64,000 bases of DNA from NCBI RefSeq assembly GCF_001623525.1, contig NZ_CP015225.1:3973501-4037500 (forward strand), read 5' to 3'. The first letter of the stretch is position 1. Every line of letters starts with the position of its first letter. The notes under the pieces were generated by a model. That model did not search any database. It had not been told where the DNA came from and saw only the letters and a list, made by a program, of their open reading frames with translations. Below are positions 8,466-19,458 of this stretch, in pieces. Position numbers and translations under genes: made by a program. The stretch comes from Pseudomonas fluorescens. Lineage in GTDB: Bacteria > Pseudomonadota > Gammaproteobacteria > Pseudomonadales > Pseudomonadaceae.

Positions 8466-9448
8466 GCACACCGGTGCTGCACGTCGAGGACCTCAGCGTG
8501 ATCGCCGGCCACGGTGAGGACGAGGTCACGCTGGTGGATCGAGTGTCATTTGACCTGGCCAAAGGCGAAATCCTCGGTCTGGTGGGTGAAAGCGGCTCAG
8601 GCAAGACGATGGCCTGCCGGGCCTTGATGCGCTTGCTGCCCTCTGCAAACCTGCGGGTCCAGGGCAAGGCCCTGCGCCTTGCCGGTGAGGATCTGCTATC
8701 GCTGGATGAAGCCGGCATGCGGGGCATACGGGGTCGGCGATTAGGGATGATTTTTCAGAATCCCGGCAGTCATCTTGACCCGTTGATGCGAATCGGCGAA
8801 CAGATCGGCGAGGGCATACGCCTGCATCAGGGAGCGTCCAAGCGTGAAGCACGGGCGAAGGCCATTGATGTGTTACGCCAGGTGGGCATTCCCGATCCGC
8901 TAACGCGGGTCGACAGTTATCCCCATGAGTTTTCCGGTGGCATGCGTCAACGCGCCATGATCGCCGTGGCATTGGGTTGCAACCCCCAGGTGCTGATCGC
9001 CGATGAGCCGACCACCGCCCTGGATGTCACGGTACAGGCACAGATCCTGCGCCTGCTCCTGGATTTGCGCGACCAGCGCGGGCTGTCCATCATCATGATC
9101 ACCCACGACCTGGGGATCGTCGCCCAGACCTGTGATTCCATCGCGGTGATGTACGCCGGTCGGCTCTGCGAACACGGCAACAAGCTTGATCTGCTGGCTC
9201 ACCCACGACATCCCTATACGGCGGCCCTGATCGACTGCCAACCGGCTACCAGCGCCGGCCATGCCATGCTCAAAACCATCGCCGGCCAGCCGCCTCTGCT
9301 GGATGCGCTGCCCAGCGGTTGCCGCTTCAACCCACGCTGCCTTCAGCAGGGCAGCCAGTGCACGCGGCTGTTGCCACAGATGCAAGTCACGGCAGAGGCA
9401 CATCGGGTCGCCTGCCATTACCCGCTGCCAGTGGGTGCCTCGTCATGA
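8462..9448 (+). CDS. Peptide ABC transporter ATP-binding protein (DppD/OppD type)
   Basis: This is an ATPase subunit of 328 residues. It has Walker A GESGSGKT, Q-loop FQNPGSHLDP, signature FSGGMRQR, Walker B VLIADEPTTALD and the H-loop MITHDLG. The C-terminal oligopeptide-transporter extension carries the family's cysteines (GCRFNPRC...C) seen in DppD/OppD. It starts at the ATG overlapping the upstream stop (ATGA) and overlaps the second ATPase gene by four bases. Confidence 0.95.
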   Translation: MSTPVLHVEDLSVIAGHGEDEVTLVDRVSFDLAKGEILGLVGESGSGKTMACRALMRLLPSANLRVQGKALRLAGEDLLSLDEAGMRGIRGRRLGMIFQNPGSHLDPLMRIGEQIGEGIRLHQGASKREARAKAIDVLRQVGIPDPLTRVDSYPHEFSGGMRQRAMIAVALGCNPQVLIADEPTTALDVTVQAQILRLLLDLRDQRGLSIIMITHDLGIVAQTCDSIAVMYAGRLCEHGNKLDLLAHPRHPYTAALIDCQPATSAGHAMLKTIAGQPPLLDALPSGCRFNPRCLQQGSQCTRLLPQMQVTAEAHRVACHYPLPVGASS

Positions 9449-10416
9449 CCTTGTTGCACGTGAAGGATCTGCAGGTGCGCTTCGCCGCCCCTGGCAGTGG
9501 TCCGTTCGGGATCCACAGGCAATGGGTGAAAGCCGTCAACGGTGTGTCGCTGAGCCTGGCCCCCGGGGAGGTGCTTGGGCTGGTGGGGGAGTCGGGCAGT
9601 GGCAAGAGCACCCTGGGTCGGGCCATCTTGCGCCTCACTGAGGTCAGCGCCGGACAAATCCTGTTCGATGGCGTGGATATGGCTCAAGGCAAGCGGATCG
9701 ACATCGAGCGACTGCGCCACGAAACCGCGATGATTTTCCAGGACCCTTATACCGCCCTCAATCCGCGAATGAGCATCGGCGACACCCTGGCTGAAGTGCT
9801 GCGAGTGCGCTGTGCGATTCCTGCATCGCTGATTCGCCAGCGGGTCGATGAACTGCTGAACCTGGTCGGCCTGCGACCGGAGCTGGCCGACCGCAAACCG
9901 GGTTCGTTGAGTGGCGGTCAATGCCAACGTGTGGGGATCGCGCGTGCACTGGCCATCGAGCCACGGTTGATCATCGCCGATGAATGCGTGGCCGCGCTGG
10001 ACGTTTCCATCCAGGGCCAGATCATCAACCTGCTGCTGGAGCTGCGACAGCGCATGAACCTGGCGATTCTGTTCATCGCTCACGACCTGGCGATCGTTCG
10101 GCGGCTCTGTGATCGGGTCGCCGTGATGTACCTCGGCGAGATCGTCGAGCAAGGACCCACGGAGGCCGTGTTCAGCAACCCGCGGCATCCTTATACCGTC
10201 GCGCTGATCCAGTCCATTCCACACATCGACCCGACTCGACCGTTGCTGAGCGCCCCCCTGCCTGGCGAGCCACCCAGCCCCCTGAACCTTCCATCCGGCT
10301 GCGCTTTTCACCCGCGCTGCCGGTATGCACAACCCATCTGCGCGAAAACGCCGCCCCCCATCCATGACATCAATGGACATCGTTATAGCTGTGTGCTCGG
10401 AGAGCCATTGCTCTAA
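9445..10416 (+). CDS. Peptide ABC transporter ATP-binding protein (DppF/OppF type)
   Basis: This is the second ATPase subunit, 323 residues. It has Walker A GESGSGKS, Q-loop FQDPYTALNPRM, Walker B LIIADECVAALD (the usual PVSALD/PTTALD reads CVAALD) and H-loop IAHDLA. The signature reads LSGGQCQRV, with Cys where Arg or Gln is common. The C-terminal extension has the CxxHPRC...C pattern (GCAFHPRCRYAQPIC). It is coupled to the upstream gene by a four-base overlap and followed after 28 bases by the binding-protein gene. Confidence 0.94.
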   Translation: MTLLHVKDLQVRFAAPGSGPFGIHRQWVKAVNGVSLSLAPGEVLGLVGESGSGKSTLGRAILRLTEVSAGQILFDGVDMAQGKRIDIERLRHETAMIFQDPYTALNPRMSIGDTLAEVLRVRCAIPASLIRQRVDELLNLVGLRPELADRKPGSLSGGQCQRVGIARALAIEPRLIIADECVAALDVSIQGQIINLLLELRQRMNLAILFIAHDLAIVRRLCDRVAVMYLGEIVEQGPTEAVFSNPRHPYTVALIQSIPHIDPTRPLLSAPLPGEPPSPLNLPSGCAFHPRCRYAQPICAKTPPPIHDINGHRYSCVLGEPLL

Positions 10417-10444
10417 AAAACATTCATCAATAGGGAGTTTGACC

Positions 10445-11959
10445 ATGCGATCGAAACATTTGAAGTTGCTGACCGCCGCGACGTTGACCGTTTGCACACT
10501 GGCGGCCGGTGTCGCCCAGGCAGCAGGCGTGCTGACCATCGGTTGTCGGGAAGAAAGTACGACGTTCGACCCGATCAAAAGCGCGCAGAACCGTGATAAC
10601 TGGGTGTTCTCCAATGTCTACGACGTATTGGTGCGCGTCGACAACACTGGCACCAAGCTGGTACCGGGGCTGGCCGAAAGCTGGCAGGTTTCCGACGATG
10701 GCATGACCTATACCTTCAAACTACGCTCGGCCAAGTTCTCCGACGGCTCACCGATTACCGCCAGCGATGCAGCGTTCAGTCTGTTGCGCATCCGCGACAA
10801 CAAAGGGTCGCTGTGGAGCGACTCCTACAAGATTATCGACAAGGCCCAAGCACCCGACCCACAGACACTGGTGGTGACACTCACGAGCCCTTCAGTGCCC
10901 TTCCTCGCGCAGCTGGCGTTGCCCAACGTCTCCATCCTGTCGCAAAAGGCCATGGAGAAAATGGGTGAGGAAGCCTATGCCCAGGACCCCGTTGCCTCAG
11001 GCACCTTTATCGTCAAGGAGTGGCTACGCGGTGATCGCGTGGTGCTGGAGAAGAACCCCAACTTCTGGCAGGCCGACAAGGTGAGCCTGGATGGCGTGGA
11101 ATGGATCTCCATCCCGGATGACAATACGCGGATGTTGAAGGTACAGGCCGGTGAACTGGACTCGGCGATCTTCGTGCCCTTCTCGCGCGTCGAAACCCTG
11201 AAGAAAGATCCCAACCTGGTTGTACACATGGATCCCTCCACCCGTGAGGATCATCTGCTGATCAACCATGAGCATGGACTGCTGGGCAAGCCTGAAGTAC
11301 GTCAGGCCCTGGACCTTGCGATCAACAAAAAATCCCTGGTCGATACCGTGACGTTCGGCCATGGCCAGGTGGCTTATTCCTACATTCCTAAAGGCGCGCT
11401 TTATCACAATGCCGATAATCTGCAGCGCCCGTACGACCCGGAAAAAGCCAAGAAAATGCTGGCGGATGCAGGCGCCTCAGGCCTGAAGCTCAACTATGTG
11501 GTCAATGCGGGCAATGAAGCCGACGAGCAGATCGCCGTGCTGGTCCAGCAACAGCTCGCCGCCGTTGGCGTGACAGCCACCTTGCAGAAAGTCGACCCAA
11601 CCCAGAGTTGGCAAATGCTGATCGACGGCGATTACGATCTGTCCGTGATGTACTGGACCAACGACATCCTCGACCCGGACCAGAAGACCACCTTCGTCCT
11701 GGGACATGACACCAACATGAATTACATGACCCGCTACAAGAACGACAAGGTCAAGGATCTGGTCGCGGCGGCGCGGGTAGAAGTGGACCCGACCAAGCGC
11801 AAGCAGATGTATACCGACCTTCAGGCAATCGCCAAGCAGGACGTCAACTGGATCGATCTCTACTACAGCCCGTACATCAATATTTCGCGCAAGAACATCG
11901 AGCACTTCCAACAAAACCCACTGGGGCGCTTCTCTCTTGAGGAAACAGTGAAACGCTAA
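10445..11959 (+). CDS. Peptide ABC transporter periplasmic binding protein (SBP_bac_5)
   Basis: This is the 504-residue solute-binding protein of the importer. A Sec signal peptide (MRSKHLKLLTAATLTVCTLAAGVAQA) is followed by the family 5 fold: TFDPIKSAQNRDNWVFSNVYD, LAESWQVSDDGMTYTFKLR, KFSDGSPITASD. An AGGGAG ribosome site precedes the ATG at 10445. In the well-known dpp/opp operons the binding protein comes first; here it is last, after pipA, two permeases and two ATPases. It probably delivers the peptide or amine-derivative ligand or substrate that the neighbouring regulator and hydrolases deal with; that link is inference from context. Confidence 0.93.
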   Translation: MRSKHLKLLTAATLTVCTLAAGVAQAAGVLTIGCREESTTFDPIKSAQNRDNWVFSNVYDVLVRVDNTGTKLVPGLAESWQVSDDGMTYTFKLRSAKFSDGSPITASDAAFSLLRIRDNKGSLWSDSYKIIDKAQAPDPQTLVVTLTSPSVPFLAQLALPNVSILSQKAMEKMGEEAYAQDPVASGTFIVKEWLRGDRVVLEKNPNFWQADKVSLDGVEWISIPDDNTRMLKVQAGELDSAIFVPFSRVETLKKDPNLVVHMDPSTREDHLLINHEHGLLGKPEVRQALDLAINKKSLVDTVTFGHGQVAYSYIPKGALYHNADNLQRPYDPEKAKKMLADAGASGLKLNYVVNAGNEADEQIAVLVQQQLAAVGVTATLQKVDPTQSWQMLIDGDYDLSVMYWTNDILDPDQKTTFVLGHDTNMNYMTRYKNDKVKDLVAAARVEVDPTKRKQMYTDLQAIAKQDVNWIDLYYSPYINISRKNIEHFQQNPLGRFSLEETVKR

Positions 11960-12009
11960 CGCGTAGTGGCTTTCATCCGAGCCGGATAGGACCAGTGGCA
12001 ACGCCTTGA

Positions 12010-12627
12010 TCACGAATCGAGGCTTGCCACTTGATGGCCAAGCAAGATCGGCCGCTCCCCGGTCATCTCGCACAGCAGCGCTGTGACGGCGTTCCCTTCA
12101 ACCGTGCCATGCTCTTGCAGAAAGCCCGCCACGGCGCTGACCGCCGGCCAGTAACGGTGCACCAGGCAACTGCAGCGGGCGATAGCCTGGGCTTGGGCGT
12201 CGAGCAGCTTGCGCGGTGGCAGCAGGCTGATCAGTTCGCGCCCCCGGTCCAGGTCACCGCGGCCGCTGCCCCTGATCAACCGGTCGGACCGGCGGTGCCG
12301 GTAGACCGCTTCGGCCACTGGCCCGGCGAAGCAATGGAGCAGGTCACGTTCAATGGCATCGACCATCGAGGGCAGGAATTCAGCGATCCCCGGGGCGTCG
12401 AAGGCTGGGCACGCGACCAGATAATCAGCTTCCACCAACCCTTCTGCGTATTGAGGGTTGCCGCGCAGGTCAAACAGAGGTCCCGTGCAGGCTTCAGCCT
12501 TGGTACGCACGGTGATGCGTTTTATCGGTTGACCGTTCCACCAAAAGGCCAGGGCATGACCCGCTTCGTGGAAGGCCGTGCTGCGCGGGCATTTGTTCAT
12601 TATTGGGTCCGTCACGGCAGGCGCCAT
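12010..12627 (-). CDS. Stand-alone M41 (FtsH-protease-like) zinc peptidase domain protein
   Basis: This 205-residue protein has no AAA module and no clear membrane helix. Residues 19-25 read FHEAGHA, the zinc motif HExxH (H20, E21, H24). Residues about 97-106 (LHCFAGPVAEAV) and 119-131 (RGSGRGDLDRGRE) match the FtsH segment LxGGRVAEE...TTGASNDLxRAT, where the Asp (here D125) is the third metal ligand. So the arrangement is that of the FtsH peptidase domain on its own. Substrate and partner are unknown. An alternative ATG nine codons later (12600) is possible; neither has a strong ribosome site. It is a single gene between the peptide operon and katG. Confidence 0.75.
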   Translation of the reverse strand: MAPAVTDPIMNKCPRSTAFHEAGHALAFWWNGQPIKRITVRTKAEACTGPLFDLRGNPQYAEGLVEADYLVACPAFDAPGIAEFLPSMVDAIERDLLHCFAGPVAEAVYRHRRSDRLIRGSGRGDLDRGRELISLLPPRKLLDAQAQAIARCSCLVHRYWPAVSAVAGFLQEHGTVEGNAVTALLCEMTGERPILLGHQVASLDS

Positions 12628-15220
<2,593 letters not shown>

Positions 15221-15335
15221 GCAGCGTACAAGGGCATGAGGTCTGACAAGGAGCTGGCCTCATGAACTTTTCTTCACCCCACGCCCCCGCGTGATTGGGT
15301 ACAGTCGCCTCGCTCATTCAAGAAACTAAGGTTTT

Positions 15336-15363
15336 AGCCCGCTCTCCCAGCGGGCTTTTTTTT
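15336..15363 (+). terminator. Rho-independent terminator after katG
   Basis: The stem AGCCCGCT/AGCGGGCT with a 5-base loop is followed by eight T. It lies 116 bp past katG and just before the convergent stop of the PAP2 gene at 15373. Confidence 0.9.
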
Positions 15364-15372
15364 GCCTGGCAT

Positions 15373-16221
15373 TCAAGCTGACGAATGTGCGTTGCCCGAC
15401 GCAGGCACGGCAGCCGCTTGCGTCGCTCGCGGTGGTTTCAACACGGGCTGCTCCAAAGCCGCGCGCCCATAAAACAGCAACGCCATCAGCCAACAACTCA
15501 ACCAGACAAAAATCCCCGCCCAGAACGTGTGGGACATGTAATGCCAGCCCTGCAGGACCCGCGTCGTGCCGTAGACAAACCCCAGGGCCAGCGCCCCGTG
15601 CATCAAGGCTTTCGAATGACGCCAGCGGTAACGGCGGGCAACGAAATACAGCGCCAGCATCGTGAAGCCGCCGGACGCATGACCGCCGGGCCAGCAGCGA
15701 CCGTCACCGGCAACTTTCAGCAGGTCGAAATTCTGGAACCACTCCTTGTGCTCGATCTTGCCGGCGTATTGGGTGGTTTCCACCGGGCAGTACACGCTGG
15801 TGTGGCCCTTGAGGTAATGGATCACCCCGGTGCTGAGGGAAAAGGCGAAGACCACATAGAGGAAATCGCGACGGTGCTTGTGGGCAAGACGTAGTGGTTT
15901 GCTCAGCCGGGCTTTATCCAGCAGGCGAAGCAGTCCAGGGCGCTTTGGCGGTTGGAAGATCGGCCAGAAGAGCGACAACAGCACACCGACAATGGCCGCC
16001 TCGCCGGTCCAGTTCGGAATGACCCTCGCCCATTTGTGGGTGATTTGCTCGAACAATCGCACGCGCCCCAATGGAAACACCTGGTGCAACGGATCGTAGA
16101 AAAGATCGCTGATGGCGATGTCGAGGTGGGTCATGTCGAACAGCAAGAACACCACGACAGCACAGACCAGCGGAATTCCGAGATTAAATCCATAGAAACG
16201 GGCGCGAGCAGACGTCAGCAT
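15373..16221 (-). CDS. PAP2-family membrane phosphatase
   Basis: This 282-residue inner-membrane protein belongs to the type 2 phosphatidic acid phosphatase superfamily. Several hydrophobic helices surround the active-site blocks: K..P (LKGHTSVYCP, a variant of KxxxxxxRP), PGGHASGG, and RVLQGWHYMSHTFWAG (the R-x5-H-x3-H type, with H in GWHYMSH). Members dephosphorylate lipid phosphates such as lipid A, undecaprenyl-PP or phosphatidate; the substrate cannot be read here. A TAGGA ribosome site precedes the ATG. It follows the histidine-phosphatase gene after 24 bp, so the two probably form an operon. Confidence 0.9.
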   Translation of the reverse strand: MLTSARARFYGFNLGIPLVCAVVVFLLFDMTHLDIAISDLFYDPLHQVFPLGRVRLFEQITHKWARVIPNWTGEAAIVGVLLSLFWPIFQPPKRPGLLRLLDKARLSKPLRLAHKHRRDFLYVVFAFSLSTGVIHYLKGHTSVYCPVETTQYAGKIEHKEWFQNFDLLKVAGDGRCWPGGHASGGFTMLALYFVARRYRWRHSKALMHGALALGFVYGTTRVLQGWHYMSHTFWAGIFVWLSCWLMALLFYGRAALEQPVLKPPRATQAAAVPASGNAHSSA

Positions 16222-16245
16222 GGGCGGTCCTAATCGTAAGAAATG

Positions 16246-16950
16246 TTACTGAAATGTCACCGCGCGCCAGTCAGACGCTTCGATAAAGCCGAGCAACCGT
16301 GGCGCTTGTGGCTGGGCAGTGGAAACGAACAACGAAGCCCCATAGCCAAAGGCAGAGGTCGGACGCTGGAGCGCGGTTTCCATCGCCTGCATGCATTCAC
16401 TGTGGGTCACCAGGATCAGGTTTCGCCCCGCCACCTTGTGGGCCAAAGCATTACGCAGCAGGTCATGCCGGCAATTGATCAGCCAATCGTCACCGGTGCC
16501 CACCTTGTTGAACATGTACCCCGCCGTCTGGGCTGCGCGCACACGTGGACTGTTGTAGAGATCGGCATTATCCAGGCCCAGTTGCTCGAACCGCGCCCCC
16601 AGGCCCACCGCGACGGCACGGCCCCGGTCAGTGATGCCTTCGCGATCATTCAGGCACGCGGCCTTGGAGTGATCGCAGCGTTCGACATGACGCACCAGCA
16701 CGATCATCTCCCCCTTGGCCCAGCCATCGGCCAAGGCCCGGGCGCCGGCGATATTGCCGTGGGCCAGGTCCGGTATCGCCGCCGGGCTGAGCAGCCAGAG
16801 CGTCAACGGGATCACCAGCAGTGCCGAGGCGAGGATGACCATGGCGTTTTGGTAACGGGCGAACCGGCGCGTATCGATCGAGCGCGTTACGCCGAAAAGG
16901 CTCAGTCTCAGTTCCACATCAAGCCGCCCCGACGGCATCCACCCAGTCAT
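16246..16950 (-). CDS. Histidine-phosphatase-family membrane-anchored protein
   Basis: This protein of about 234 residues has one N-terminal membrane helix (VILASALLVIPLTLWLLS) and then a phosphoglycerate-mutase-like domain. The catalytic motif reads VRHVER (RHG variant), with a later NSPRVRAAQTA block and the second His in LILVTHSECM. This resembles the Ais/PmrG-like group, which acts on LPS heptose phosphate; that is a guess from general pattern. The start is uncertain: ATG 16950 is taken, but the frame extends to 17040 and no start has a convincing ribosome site. It is upstream of, and likely cotranscribed with, the PAP2 gene, suggesting a shared envelope-phosphate role. Confidence 0.75.
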   Translation of the reverse strand: MTGWMPSGRLDVELRLSLFGVTRSIDTRRFARYQNAMVILASALLVIPLTLWLLSPAAIPDLAHGNIAGARALADGWAKGEMIVLVRHVERCDHSKAACLNDREGITDRGRAVAVGLGARFEQLGLDNADLYNSPRVRAAQTAGYMFNKVGTGDDWLINCRHDLLRNALAHKVAGRNLILVTHSECMQAMETALQRPTSAFGYGASLFVSTAQPQAPRLLGFIEASDWRAVTFQ

Positions 16951-17010
16951 TCGATGGCGCGACAGTAGAGAGGCCGACGTAGGCAGGCGGTGAAACAGAT
17001 GTGAAAAAAA

Positions 17011-17042
17011 GCTTGGGGTGCAAGCAAAGCTTGCTCCCACAG
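17011..17042. repeat. Degenerate REP element
   Basis: The minus strand reads TGTGGGAGCAAGCTTTGCTTG followed by CACCCC. This is a hairpin (GGGtGCAAGC/GCTTGCtCCC) of the Pseudomonas REP kind, lying between the divergent phosphatase and chemoreceptor genes. Confidence 0.65.
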
Positions 17043-17176
17043 ATACCCGGAAAAAAACTTACAGATCTTGCCCTCCCCGCCGATACAGCCCTGTTACATG
17101 CTCTTGCTGGCTCTTAACAACAACAATCTTCCAGCGTACCGACGATCAAGCAGCACAACGTTCCTGGAGGAATTTG

Positions 17177-19096
17177 ATGAATAGCTGGTTTGGCAACATT
17201 AGCGTCAACATGAAATTGGGCCTGGGCTTCGGCCTGGTGCTGGTATTGACTTGCCTGCTGGCCCTGACCAGTTGGACCAGCCTGGGTGGACTGATCCAGC
17301 GCAGCAACTGGATGAGCGACATCACCCAGCTCAACGCCGGCCTGACCAAGCTTCGCGTCACCCGTCTGCAATACATGCTGACCAACGGTGACGAGACCGC
17401 CGCACAAAATGTGCAGACCACCCTCGATGGTTTCGTGGCGCAACAGAACGCCCTGCTCAGCAGCTTCAAGAGCCCGGAAAACGTCAAGTTGCTCAAAGAG
17501 CAGAGCGCAGTCATCAACGCCTACCAGGCGTCCCTGAACAAAATGCGCAGTGCCTACCGCACGGGCAATACTGCCCGCGATGCCATGGGCGCTAACGCCG
17601 AGATAGCCTACAAGCTGATCGAGACCCTGGATTCGGACGTGCGGAAAATGGGCGCCGGCGACGAGCGTTTCACCCAGTTCCAGGCCATCACCCAGGCCAA
17701 GCAGGACTTCATGCTGGCCCGCTATGAAGTGCGCGGCTACACCACCAACAGCAACGCTGACACCGAACGCAAGGCCGTCGCCCAACTGGACGACGCCATC
17801 GCTTCGCTCAAACCGCTCAATGAACACTTTTCCAGCACCCGCCAGGATGAACTGCGCCAACTGGAAAACACCCTGGCCCAATACCGCAGCGCCGTGCAGG
17901 CCTTCAAGCTGGCCACCGCCGATGTGGTGCAGGCGCGCAAGGAAATGACCGACCAGGGCGCAACCATCGTGACCCTGAGCGAACAGCTGTACCAGATCCA
18001 GCTCGACCGCCGCGACGCCGAAAGTGCCCAGGCGCGCACCCTGCAACTGGTCAGCACCCTGCTGGCATTGCTGGTCGGCGTCATTGCCGCCGTGATCATC
18101 ACTCGCCAGATCACCGGCCCACTGCGTGAAACCCTGACCGTGGTCGAACGTATTGCCAGCGGCGACCTGTCGCACACGGTCATCGTCACTCGCCGCGATG
18201 AACTGGGCGTGCTGCAACAAGGCATCGCGCGCATGGGCGTGACCCTGCGCGACCTGATCAGCGGCATCCGCGATGGCGTGACCCAGATCGCCAGCGCCGC
18301 CGAAGAGCTGTCCGCCGTGACCGAGCAGACCAGCGCCGGGGTCAACAGCCAGAAAGTCGAGACCGACCAGGTCGCCACTGCCATGCACGAAATGACCGCC
18401 ACGGTGCAGGAAGTGGCACGCAACGCCGAAGAAGCCTCCCAGGCAGCCGCCGCCGCTGATGGCGAAGCCCGTGCCGGTGACAAGGTGGTCAGCGAAGCCA
18501 TCGCCCAGATCGAACGGCTGGCCAGCGAAGTGGTTCGCTCCACCGACGCCATGACCGTGCTGCAACAGGAAAGCGACAAGATCGGCAGCGTCATGGACGT
18601 GATCAAGGCCGTGGCCGAGCAAACCAACCTGCTGGCCCTCAACGCAGCCATCGAAGCAGCCCGCGCCGGTGAAGCCGGCCGTGGTTTCGCCGTGGTGGCC
18701 GACGAAGTCCGCGGCCTGGCCCAGCGCACACAGAAATCCACCGAGGAAATCGAAGGGCTGGTGGCCGGCCTGCAAAACGGTACCCAGCAAGTGGCGGCCG
18801 TGATGAACAACAGCCGCAGCCTCACCGACAGCAGCGTGGCCCTGACACGCAAGGCTGGGGAATCACTGGGGAACATCACCCGCACGGTGTCGAACATCCA
18901 GTCGATGAACCAGCAGATCGCCGCTGCCGCCGAGCAGCAAAGCGCCGTGGCCGAGGAGATCAGCCGCAGCATCATCAACGTGCGCGACGTCTCGGAACAG
19001 ACCGCCGCCGCCAGCGAAGAAACTGCTGCTTCCAGTGTGGAACTGGCACGGCTGGGTAATCAGTTGCAGATGATGGTCAGCCACTTTCGGGTTTGA
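17177..19096 (+). CDS. Methyl-accepting chemotaxis protein, McpS-like with long helical sensor
   Basis: This is a 639-residue transmembrane chemoreceptor. TM1 (about 12-32) and TM2 (about 290-312, [21 protein letters not shown]) bracket a roughly 255-residue all-helical periplasmic region. That length and helical pattern fit the bimodular HBM sensor of P. putida McpS, which binds TCA-cycle acids; the length of the whole protein is also that of McpS. HAMP follows, then the signalling domain with the conserved tip ([32 protein letters not shown]). GGAGGAA at 17166-17172 marks the start at 17177, though the frame is open further upstream. The ligand is inferred from overall architecture only. 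Confidence 0.92.
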   Translation: MNSWFGNISVNMKLGLGFGLVLVLTCLLALTSWTSLGGLIQRSNWMSDITQLNAGLTKLRVTRLQYMLTNGDETAAQNVQTTLDGFVAQQNALLSSFKSPENVKLLKEQSAVINAYQASLNKMRSAYRTGNTARDAMGANAEIAYKLIETLDSDVRKMGAGDERFTQFQAITQAKQDFMLARYEVRGYTTNSNADTERKAVAQLDDAIASLKPLNEHFSSTRQDELRQLENTLAQYRSAVQAFKLATADVVQARKEMTDQGATIVTLSEQLYQIQLDRRDAESAQARTLQLVSTLLALLVGVIAAVIITRQITGPLRETLTVVERIASGDLSHTVIVTRRDELGVLQQGIARMGVTLRDLISGIRDGVTQIASAAEELSAVTEQTSAGVNSQKVETDQVATAMHEMTATVQEVARNAEEASQAAAAADGEARAGDKVVSEAIAQIERLASEVVRSTDAMTVLQQESDKIGSVMDVIKAVAEQTNLLALNAAIEAARAGEAGRGFAVVADEVRGLAQRTQKSTEEIEGLVAGLQNGTQQVAAVMNNSRSLTDSSVALTRKAGESLGNITRTVSNIQSMNQQIAAAAEQQSAVAEEISRSIINVRDVSEQTAAASEETAASSVELARLGNQLQMMVSHFRV

Positions 19097-19458
19097 ATCG
19101 CTAACCCCTGACGTCCCACACGTTGCAACAATGTGGTTCACTTAAGGGTATGAAGAACCCATGGCGAGGGAGCTTGCTCCCGCTGGGCTGCGAAGCAGCC
19201 CTTTCATGTGAGTGCTTCGCACTCAAGCGGGAGCAAGCTCCCTCGCCACAATGAATTACAGCATTGCAGACGTCGTGGGCCTCTCCTAGATCCCACGCTC
19301 TTGGCATACGGCCTACATTAAAATCCCGCTAAGCAAAACAAGCAACGCATCGCCCTTTCGTACAAATCCTCCGCCCTCGTCCTACCGCCTTTTGTTGCAC
19401 GCTCCTGTACGGTTTCGCTTGAACAAGCACATCCGTTCGAACAGGAGATGGACAGCAC
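19097..19458. other. Intergenic region before the Tc toxin operon
   Basis: This 362-bp region contains no gene. It holds one REPIN (19162-19248) and, from about 19250 to 19458, the presumed promoter of the toxin operon. A GGAG 11 bases before the ATG at 19459 is the likely ribosome site. I see no clear operator or terminator. Confidence 0.6.
19162..19248. repeat. REPIN (inverted pair of REP sequences)
   Basis: Two REP copies face each other: TGGCGAGGGAGCTTGCTCCC at the left and its reverse complement GGGAGCAAGCTCCCTCGCCA at the right. The GC-rich hairpin loop region between them includes GGGCTGCGAAGCAGCCC. This is the group I REP type of fluorescent pseudomonads. It ends 210 bp before the Tc toxin operon. 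Confidence 0.92.

Noticed and set aside
11994..12031. Hairpin AGTGGCAAcGCCT/AGGCTTGCCACT as terminator after the peptide operon
   Set aside because: The stem is good, but no T-run follows on either strand and it overlaps the end of the peptidase gene, so I do not call it a terminator.
17114..18790. Long minus-strand open frame opposite the chemoreceptor
   Set aside because: The plus-strand frame has full chemoreceptor motifs; the antisense reading is low-complexity and has no family signature.
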